DNA from: Symsagittifera roscoffensis
Lineage: Eukaryota > Xenacoelomorpha > Acoela > Convolutidae
Assembly (NCBI RefSeq): GCF_963678635.1
Contig: NC_087065.1
Coordinates: 19,171,623 to 19,235,622, forward strand
Direction: 5' to 3'
DNA: 64,000 bases
Part shown: one piece after another, positions 55,178-64,000 of the stretch
Numbering within the stretch: the stretch's first letter is position 1
Layout of the letters: the number at the start of each line of letters is the position of its first letter
The notes under the pieces: model-generated
What the model was told of the DNA's origin: nothing
The model's input: the letters and a program-made list of their open reading frames with translations, nothing else
Database searches by the model: none
Position numbers and translations under genes: made by a program

Positions 55178-57026
55178 GTTTTTAGCATGAACACGCCATT
55201 GCTTCCAGAGCAAATGACTTTTTTTTTCCGAAATAAGATTTTAGTGAAACTAAAACAGTAGTTTTCAGCGCATAATTAAAAACTTTATCTGGCAATTTGT
55301 TTCCCCGCATTTTACAAACTCACAGATTCCGCAAAACATTGATCAGTTATTAGTTTGATTTCAGTAATGATTTTTGGTAAAAATATATTGGAAAAATATC
55401 TCGAACTTTCTAGTAATGCGCCATTTAAGTAAAAAGTAGGATGAAAGATATAAAAAACATCTTAACCCCCACCCCTCGAACAACTTTGAGGAGAACGCAT
55501 TAATTTGATTCAAAAACTGAACCGCCCTATCCTATAGCTCACTCATAAAATCTACTTAACTTTGCAGCACTCAACACATCCGATTTAAATGCCATGAATA
55601 ATGAATAGAGTACGCCTTCCGCAACATGAAGTCATGTATTGAGTGAACTTTTTGAAGATGTGATAAAAACATTGATTAATTGATCAGTTTTATGTTGGGA
55701 ATAAGATGTACTCAGGTGTTTGCTTATCAGTGATAAGTGTTTTTTAAAATTAATGGCTGCTTGTGTTGATCTAAACTGAGTAAATATGGACTATTTTATT
55801 TCTTTTCCTCTCCAAGAGTGTTCCCACAATGCAGTTCCGTCTAACTGCGATTAAAAGGTCACCCAACGATTGTTTACCAATAAAATGGGCGGCTCATCGG
55901 TTGGGTTGCTTATACCCGCACTGGAGTTCCACGGATAAAAATCATTTAAGTTGTTTTGATTTCATTGTATATAAAAGTGAAAAAATATCAATTATAATCA
56001 ATTAAAAATGAATAATTTTGCTAATATTTAATGAAGCATTAAAATCCATTGCAACTCTATTTGAATCAAGCATTTTCTTTAAACTTTATGTGGCAATTGG
56101 AGCTGGACAATGTTTTTATGTATGTATATTTGTTGTATATACTAATTTGAGATCAAGCGCACGCTGATAAATTGCAATTGATAGATAGTCAAACCTCTCC
56201 AAAAAGTGTTCAAAAATGGCTTTTTCAACCTTTTCTTAAAAAAATGTGGAGGGCATAATTTTTCATGTATGCATGTTCATGTAAATATGTATAACAAAAC
56301 TATATTGAGCTTTATAAGCAAAATTTTCCGAAAACGGCATCAAGGAAAAGATCTTAAACTTCCGGCTGCCTTCAACTTCTTTGAAGTAGTTTTCAAAAAC
56401 ATCAAATTAAAAAGGTTCAAACAACTTTCAGAAAATTGAAAAAAAAAAGTAAGTTCAGTACCCACGTGCAATTCTCAGTACAAAATGATGTCACTAGCGT
56501 CTAATAATGAATTGAAAGTTCCAAAATTTCCGCCTCAATTCAAGTTAGTACAATTTATGAGCTGGATAACTTACCTTATACGCGTAAATTGCACGAAATA
56601 TCTCATCCTTTAACTTTTCTTAATCGGTTAAATATCAAATTTTAAACCCCCATAAATATACAAAATGATCCAGTTTGAAATGTCGTTTTAAATTTGAACC
56701 CAGGAAATGACGATTTTTCGGGGGTACGAAAAACTCCGCCACTAAGAATAGTGTAAATTTCGCAATTGGCCTGGAGAAGAAAAAACAGCCCGAGCACAAC
56801 TATTTCGTCGCTTTCTTTGAAAGTCAGAACAACAGGAACGCTCGAACAACAGGGCAAAACCCTGAAGTGTTCCCCTGTCCCTCATTTGTCCTTGAATAAT
56901 TTTGGTTATAAAAATAATGAAAAACTGTACACTTTCACTAATATTAATAGTAGTTGTTGCAAATTCGTGAGTTGAACACGACCAATTAGCTGTGTTGTTT
57001 CAGTTTGGAGTTCTTTTTGCTTCATT
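55178..57026 (+). repeat. 1.86-kb tandem duplication, second copy
   Basis: See first copy. Beyond its end the sequence continues TAGCCAAAAATTTC.. and about 30 bases later TTAGGGTAGAAC, the same dodecamer found at the inter-copy junction (55161-55171). Confidence 0.92.
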
Positions 57027-58269
57027 TAGCCAAAAATTTCTTAGTGGGCGTAAATTAGGGTAGAACATGGCCAGATTGGCTATGTTTAAATCCCAGATCT
57101 ACACAAAAAGTTTATAGGAGATCAAATATCTTTTTAAATTGGATCTCACGAAATTGATAAGCTCAGAAGTCTAAAAAATTTTCCATTTGATCGCCTTTTT
57201 TTAACGATTGAAACAGTGTATTTCTTCTATTCGTTTTCAATTACTTTTTTGAAAATTCATTTCACATATAACTTATTACGATTTTAAAAGATTTTAAAAG
57301 TTTGATGGTGTTTTGTCGGGAGTCAGATGAGACATTGAAAATTGTAACTGGTTTTGGAACAATTCTACTCATTTAATTAGTGATCAAACTGTTCGATATC
57401 AAAATTTTCAAAAAAATGGCAGCGTAATGTTTCGTTTATTTTGTATATTGCAATGATAAGCAGGGTAAAATGAAAGACTACGCTGCCATTTTTTGAAAGT
57501 GTTTATTAATTAAACTGATGATTCATTAGACTGACTTGTTCCGTAAGCCGTCCTACTTTTCAATGTCACAACTTACATGCGACAATCGACCAATAAACTG
57601 TTGAATTGACTACTTTCTTTCTAGTTTCACAGCTTTTATTATCAAAAACTGCTGTTTGTTTCACTCTGGGCAGATTTAGTTTTTCATTTGCTTGAACTTT
57701 TCAAATTAGCAAACAGGTTTTTTTGGCTTAATAATTTTTTATGCATGGAACGGTTTTTCATGGGAATGACCTTAAACAAACTATGTAATCAATCAAAATG
57801 TGGTACGTGAAAAAAAAAAATAAAAATCGAGGTTGGGCAGCACTACGAAGCCAAATGCAAAGTTTTTTTTTCAAGCCAATTATCATTTGTGAATGCTTTT
57901 TAAAGTTAAGTTTGTTGAAAACTCAGACTTTTGTTCTGTTAAAAACAATTGTTCATCGAGTTAACATGCACTGCGTTCTGAGGATTATCCTGAATTTCGG
58001 ATCACCGCAAAATTCTGCTATCCAAAAAACGGTTGTACGTAGGTTTGACGGTTTTTTGTGGATTGCAAAAATTTGTTGAATTCCACATTTGAGCATTTAA
58101 TTTATTGTGTTCCAAGTTTCGAGTTTTGATTTTCATCAAAACCATATACAAAGTTCATGTGGAGTTCTATGCTTGTTTTAATTTTCATTTAGTCTCAAAG
58201 GAAAAACGCTGGTGAACGTGGGAGCAATTTTCAGCCATTTTTCAGTCAGGGTCAACAAACCACTGCAAA
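57027..58269. other. AT-rich DNA, nothing recognised
   Basis: An open frame at 57798-58079 has no supporting splice context; parts resemble the GGAATCCA-rich MITE only loosely. Confidence 0.4.
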
Positions 58270-58500
58270 AATGCAAAGGAGATGAGTTGTGTCTTCGAAT
58301 GTGTTCCATTTTTTTCCACGTAAAATCAGTTACCGCAAACAATAATCGGAATTTGCCAAATGATATATCATAATCACGTCCTTTGAGTCCTAGTTTAAAC
58401 AAACTAAAATTTTTCACAAAAAATCTCGAGAGAAAAACCCGTTTAAAGTTTTTGATTTTCAGACTAATTCGAGCAAATGATATACGAGCAGTTCTTTATG
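58270..58500 (+). repeat. Family A element, diverged fragment
   Basis: Contains AATGTGTTCCATTTTTTTCC, AATAATCGGAATTTG, ATGATATATCATAATCACG and GAGAGAAAAACCCGTTT, in the order found in the family A copies, but the ends are lost. Confidence 0.5.
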
Positions 58501-61500
58501 TTATTGATTTAGATAGTAAACATTGTTCTGAGGTTGAAGAGTGCGTTCTGAATTGGCATTCAGTTTGGCTGTATATTAGAAGAAGTACCGATTTGTCTTT
58601 TTTTTAGATAATAGGGTTTAGAGAACAGTGCAGCTCAGAAAAAAAATCAACAAATTGTTTTTATAAAAGATTCTCTTTTTTTATTTTGCTGTTGATTTTG
58701 AAATTAAAAGCATCACGTACTCCAGATAAGGCTACAACTAAATAACAATTAATAACTCATCAAACTATTTGATAGTCTTTAAAAGTTTTATTTTCGAATT
58801 ACAACTTTTTTTTGATAAATGACCTGGGTTTCATGCAACGAAACCAATCCAATTGTGCTTTCGGATGCCAATTGTTGACATTGTAGTCAATATTATATAA
58901 TTTCTAGTTTTAGGAATGAGTTATAATAAGATTTTAGTTCAATTTTTTGGAGATTTCAAATCGATTAAATTTCTTTAAAAATATTTACAACGGTTATTGT
59001 GACTAAAAAGCTGTTAAAAAAACATTTTCATAACCAAAACTAAATATGATACAGAGTTTAGATTTTTTATTGGCTACAAGAAATTATAATAACCATTCAG
59101 ATATTTAAATTTGATTAAATTTCATTAAAAACCATTATTAAAAAATTTGTGAAAAAAGGCTACTTATCACTATAATCCTTTTTAACAATGTGTTGAAATC
59201 TGTTTGACAAACAGTAACAGTGGAACAGCTTTTGACCTAAAGTTTTTAACTCAAATTTTTTCTTTACTTTATGTTCATTGGCCTTCGATTTTCAAGGCAA
59301 AGTGTAAACTTTATCGCATATTCTATGTAGTCCACGGCAAAACTAAAAACGCAAAACTATATCGCAAAATATAGGCTCTATAAATTTACGTTGCAGGCAT
59401 TTGGTTGCAAATTAAATACTTAAAGTTATATGGGCATTAAAACCAGTATTTTTCAATCATTTGCTGATTGAAATTTTGAGAGCAGATTCCATCAGGGAAT
59501 GAAAGCAGATTTTTTCTAGAAAAGCAATAGTTTAAACTCGGAAAATTAAAAATTTACAAAAAAATGATTAAATCTGCAACGGACGGANNNNNNNNNNNNN
59601 NNNNNNNNNNNNNNNNNNNNNNNNNNNNNNNNNNNNNNNNNNNNNNNNNNNNNNNNNNNNNNNNNNNNNNNNNNNNNNNNNNNNNNNNNNNNNNNNNNNN
59701 NNNNNNNNNNNNNNNNNNNNNNNNNNNNNNNNNNNNNNNNNNNNNNNNNNNNNNNNNNNNNNNNNNNNNNNNNNNNNNNNNNNNNNNTGTCGTGAAACTT
59801 TCCATGGAACTCGATCCGAAAACTTTTAATCAATAGTAAAAACTCCCTTGGTTGCAAGCTTGCGGAAATTTTGTTGTGATAAATTTGTAGTAAAGTGCAT
59901 AACATTTGCTAATGAGTATTCAAGTATTCGCCTAAAAATTGTAAAACTTGGATATTTGTAAAACATCAACTAATTGAATGTTTTTTTTTGTAGTTACTAT
60001 TTTAAAGTTTTCCTTGTTTAGTGCTTGTATAAGTGTTCATAGAGTAGACCTTTTTAAGCAGATAATGTGGTTTGACTTATTAAGAATTATCTTTTTCTAT
60101 TGTTTTTTTGATGATTTCAGAAAAGAAATTGATAAATGACCTGGAAAAAAATGTATGTTTGCTAAGGTTTGAAAGTTTCAAGATAATGATTTACATCATT
60201 CCAACTAAAAATTTAGTCTAAAATAGAAATTCAGATTTAAAACAGCATTATACAGTTATGAGGTTGAGAAACTTCATTTAAAGGCTTTTAGCAAAGAATT
60301 TATTGTATTAATTCAGTTTCGGTTTATTGAATTTTTGTTGGAACGATACATTTTTCCATCTAAAATTCAATTTTCAAGTAAAAATTTGTTCAAATTGGAT
60401 TCATTTGGTATATAGTAGATGAAGCAGAAACAGAGAAAATGCTAAAATGAGATGGGAACTCAATTTATTCCTTAGGAGTTTTGAGATAATTTTACTAAAA
60501 TTTAGCTTATAAAGTATATCTCGAAAAAAAATCCGACATAAAAAATCTCAAAGTCTTATATTTATGCGTATTTCATTAGAAAAGTTTGTTATCATTTGAT
60601 ATATTAAGTACTTTATATGAAAGATCAAAAGTTTTGAGGATAATTTTTGTGAAGCAAACCCAATTCGACATCTTTTGGAAGAGGATACATAAAGCATAAA
60701 TTAAAAACTTGTTTTCAAGATCTACATTTCCTCGCTATATACAATACACAATACTACATACATGCACAAAACTACATACAATATACAACACTATAAACAA
60801 AACATTACTACATTTTTACTATAAAGAGTTTTTTTCTTAATAAAAATCGGAAAATTACAAACTTGTTCCAGTTTTCACCTTGATTTGCTTTGCTATATCA
60901 ATTTTTTGAGACTCGCTCTTTTAGAAGTTTTTATATTGTAGACGTTAGGAACTAGGTTCTCTTGCGTATTTCCGGAGATTTTCAGATTATAACTAATAGA
61001 GCTGCTCCCAATTTGTTCCTAAATCGTAAAAATGAACTTTTTATTCTCATTTTTCTACATTTTTTTTGAATGCTTCAACTAGCACCGATTTTTTCTCACT
61101 TGGGTATTTTTGAGAAATTTTCCGTTATAAAATAAGAATAAAAAACTTTTGTTAATAAATATTTTGCAAGAAAAGTGATAGTTATTGATCCCAAAAGTTG
61201 TATTTTTGCTTAAATAGTTTATGGTAGCAACTGAACAAGGGAACCTTGAGAAAGTCATTTACTATTTTATCAAAAATAATTAGACGGTATCAGTTCTAAT
61301 TTCATCTCTGCCAGCAAATTGTTCATTCAATTGATACCATATTCCTCCTAAATTCTCTAGTTCTGACCAAATTTTTTTTGCAAAATGTGTTCAATAGCAA
61401 AAATATGTATTAAGCAGAAAGCAAGAATAACTATAAAAAACATAGAACGTTTCTTCGGAAAATCATGAAAATTATGTTGCAGAAGCAACAGAGGGATAAT

Positions 61501-62655
61501 CATCAGTTATGAAGACAATTTTTTTAAATTTGAACCAATGTCGAAGAAACTTTTCAGAAAATTATCAAATTTTTAGTCAATTTTAGCAATTAACTGTTCA
61601 TCTCCCAACATTGATCTGCAGTTCATTATCATTAACGTGAAAAAATACTCAGAAATTGTAATTTTTGTACAAAATTGGGTTGATCATTGAGAAAAAAACT
61701 GAGGAGGAGTTAAATCATGGAGTTTGATCTAGAAACTTCGTAGAATATTGCTCTTAATGTTCAATTGGATTTGAGAGTCCTAATTTACCCTGAATTGGAT
61801 GAAAAATCAGTTAATCACCAAAAAAAAGGTTAAAAAGGAAAATGTTGGACAGATTCCATTAATTTTCACTATACTTTCTCAAATATTACGATTAATTTCA
61901 CTATTTTCCCAAAATTAATTTTGAAATACGAGAAAATTTAGTATTGATTCAGATGTTATGAGCTTTTTGGTTATTGTTGAGAGCATTATATTCCCACTTT
62001 TTAGCTCAAATAATGCTGAAACTTATCGTATTTCAATATTTTGCTCAAAAGTTTTGGCAAAATCGAAAATTTTATTCACGTTTTTATATCATTGTCTCAA
62101 TATGATGCCGTTTAAAATTCAATTTTAACTCAATTTCAAATTCTGTACGTACGTATATTGCTTCAACTAGATCAGAAGCAAAAAAAAAAATTAACAAAAT
62201 TTATAAGATTTCGCAAATTTTTCCAAAAACTTGAAATTTTTGCAATTTTTTCCAAAAACTGGAAAATTTTTTGCCATTTTTTTCCAAAAACCTTTTCGAA
62301 GTTTCAGTAGGTTTCAGCATCTTTTCAATTAGATAGAAAGTAAGATTATCGTTTCAATTAGATAGAAAGTAAGATTATCTAATAAATTAAGTCAAATAAT
62401 AGCTAACTATATCGTGTTTTGAAGTTTTTTTGAAAATTTTTTCATAAAAATTCCAAGTTTTTACCCAAAAACCATTGACCTACCATGTATCAAAAAACTA
62501 ATTAAAAGCCCTTCATTACACAACCTACACGTAATTAACCTTTGATATTCACAAATTAGTTAACACGCGCCAACATTCTTGCGAAAAAACTAGACATTTC
62601 TACACAAAAATTACGTTTTTCTTACCATTATCTTACCATCACACTGAAACCTTAC
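58501..62655. other. Very AT-rich unique DNA, no gene seen
   Basis: Apart from the assembly gap, no exon or repeat family of this window is visible. 60730-60800 is an A/C-rich stretch with repeated TACATACAATATAC-like words. Confidence 0.5.
59588..59787. other. Assembly gap (200 N)
   Basis: Exactly 200 consecutive Ns, probably a scaffold join of arbitrary length. Confidence 0.99.
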
Positions 62656-62800
62656 CATCGGTATTCCCTATCTTAATACATCGTAGACTCTATACCCAAT
62701 GTTAATACATAGCTGACTGACCGGATGCTCTATTCCCTCTCTTAAAACATGTGGGTCAGCCACCTCCCCCCCTGATCACCTCCAACATCTAATACATGCT
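62656..62800 (+). repeat. Degenerate repeat of a TATTCCCTATCTTAATACAT word
   Basis: Three related 20-mers: TATTCCCTATCTTAATACAT, TATACCCAATGTTAATACAT and TATTCCCTCTCTTAAAACAT, followed by a shorter CTAATACATG. Confidence 0.5.
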
Positions 62801-62902
62801 GTCACTCAAATCTCAGCATGTTTTTTTTTGTGAAAAAACCACACACAATGGAATAGTGAAAACTTTGATAAGAATTCGAAAAGGAAACGAAATCCTGAAT
62901 AC

Positions 62903-63024
62903 CATGAAGTTTTTATCAGCAAGCTGGGGCAAAAAATCATGCAATCTCAAGGTGACATCCTCATTTTCTACTGAGGCCATATCAGCAAAATCTCGTATCT
63001 TCATCCCATCGAGTTTCAAATAGT
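62903..63024 (-). CDS. Unidentified minus-strand gene, exon
   Basis: Minus strand acceptor TAGTTTCTAG (AG at 63026-63025), phase 1, 40 codons YLKLDGMKIRDFADMASVEN, EDVTLRLHDFLPQLADKNFM, then donor ATG|GTATTC. Composition is clearly protein-like. Lies downstream of the 63087-63393 segment on the same strand. Family unknown. Confidence 0.42.
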
Positions 63025-63086
63025 CTAGAAACTACAATTTTCATTGCGCTAGATAGTAGATCCTAGCCAAAAATTAATTTTTTTTA

Positions 63087-63393
63087 TTACACCAGCTTCG
63101 AAAAAGTCACCAGTTTTACCAATTCAGTTCGAAAAAGATCACCCAGTCCTTGTACAGTCGTCAAGGGTTGAACTGCAGCATCTAATTTTTTAGAGTTCTT
63201 TTTGTTCATGACAGACGCATCACTGTATTTGGGGAGCTTTTCGTTTTCAGGCTATTTTTTTGTCATTCCTCTGGGACACTAAGGATTGCATTTTCTGACC
63301 CATCAGAGCATTCAATCTTTTTGCAGCAATCGTTGATTATTGAAACCATTGTTGCAATATCCCAGAAGAAGTTGATCGCATTGCGGACCTGAG
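63087..63393 (-). pseudogene. Unidentified minus-strand coding segment with a frameshift
   Basis: After acceptor AACTTTTTTGAAG (AG at 63395-63394) the phase-1 frame reads QVRNAINFFWDIATMVSI, INDCCKKIECSDG, ENAILSVPEE and TGA at 63265-63263. Eleven bases later a different frame opens: PENEKLPKYSDASVMNKKNS, KKLDAAVQPLTTVQGLGDLF, RTELVKLVTFSKLV, stop at 63089-63087. The break coincides with an A7 run (63255-63261), so it may be an assembly error or a genuine frameshift. Confidence 0.42.
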
Positions 63394-63779
63394 CTTCAAA
63401 AAAGTTTATTTAGCATGATGTTTAAAGAGGATTGAAATGAACTGAGACGTAAAAGGTGTAGATGAAACATGTCTTGAGTTGTTGGCTTCAGTATGTCTCA
63501 AGTTGCAATTGATTGACTAGAAAGACTATATTCAACTGAAATTATCAAACTTAAATAAAAATTGATTTGTAATAATAATTAATATTTTTACTGAACGGTT
63601 TGATTAATACGGACTAGAATAACATTTTGAGTACTGAAAAAAAAAATAAAAAAGTGGAAAATTTACAAGCCATTGTGTTGACTCCAATATTGCTAATCCA
63701 ATTATTAATAAGAAACAAATGTGGTCATCAAATAAATTGAGTCTGGTCTGAGTTTTGTTTATTCCACTCTTATCTTGAG

Positions 63780-64000
63780 TGGAGTATTTTGCTCAGCAAA
63801 TATCAAATGCACCAACGACATCGGTAACTTATTTTGGGATTACGCGCGCGACCATTCGCTTCCCCGATGCGGGTTCCGGTCAGTTTCGCTTCGGGAGGCC
63901 ATCGGCAATCTCCAACGCCATCGAAACATGGGCTTCTGCAAGCCCCGCTGCGAAAAATTAAGAAATATCCAGGCCAATCGCTATTTCAAATGCCGGCACC
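63780..64000. other. Abrupt GC-rich end of window
   Basis: From about 63840 the sequence becomes GC-rich (GATTACGCGCGCGACC, CCCCGATGCGGGTTCC), unlike the preceding 20 kb. The plus frame is open for 60 codons (..RFPDAGSGQFRFGRPSAISN) and the minus frame also reads protein-like pieces interrupted by stops. Contains hairpin GGGCTT-CTGC-AAGCCC. Could be the edge of a different repeat or gene. Confidence 0.4.

Noticed and set aside
59546..59905. ORFs spanning the N block
   Set aside because: Artefacts of translating through 200 Ns.

Overview
The window is AT-rich, repeat-dense nuclear DNA from an animal. Evidence for this: coding sequence lies in short exons bounded by GT/AG splice sites, there is a THOC5-like gene end, there is a secreted C-type-lectin / six-cysteine-repeat protein, and non-LTR retrotransposons and many small inverted-repeat elements fill the rest. 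There are no operons or ribosome binding sites. The secreted multi-cysteine protein with Ser/Thr-rich tails recalls tunicate (appendicularian house) or other extracellular-matrix proteins, but this taxonomic placement is a weak inference. About 200 Ns at 59588-59787 are an assembly gap.

Left end (1-5.2 kb): the last two exons of a plus-strand gene I read as THOC5 (mRNA export, THO complex), split by an intron containing a dispersed element (family A). It converges on the terminal exon of an unidentified minus-strand gene. A 1.8-kb foldback element with ~390-bp inverted arms follows, each arm carrying a degenerate tRNA-like (pol III box) segment.

Centre-left (7.2-12.7 kb): the main gene. A large first exon (signal peptide, C-type lectin domain, one ShKT-like module, eleven C..C..C..C-x3-CC modules) is joined by phase-compatible splice sites to two further cysteine-module exons. 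It then joins either of two paralogous terminal exons, one with a long ASGST repeat tail and one short. Predicted products are 1314 or 1103 residues. If the first intron is retained, the product is 838 residues.

13-17 kb is a patchwork of non-autonomous elements (families B and C, and a nested MITE).

17.6-42 kb is a hierarchy of tandem duplications. Two LINE copies lie head-to-tail on the minus strand and share the same frameshift. A third, internally deleted copy follows. A ~2.2-kb module (M) occurs four times. A ~3.7-kb unit (N+M) occurs twice in almost identical form, then a third, partly diverged N and a fourth decayed remnant follow. M and N contain exon-like coding islands on both strands, including a minus-strand gene fragment (39969-40998) in which two or three exons join in phase.

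42-64 kb is gene-poor. It has two minus-strand terminal exons (a membrane-protein tail at 48.9 kb, an acidic Cys-rich tail at 51.4 kb), several MITE-like elements, a 1.86-kb recent tandem duplication (53.3-57.0 kb), a very AT-rich unique stretch, exons of another minus-strand gene near 63 kb, and an abrupt switch to GC-rich sequence in the last ~200 bases.

All homology statements are from reading the sequence; no search was run.
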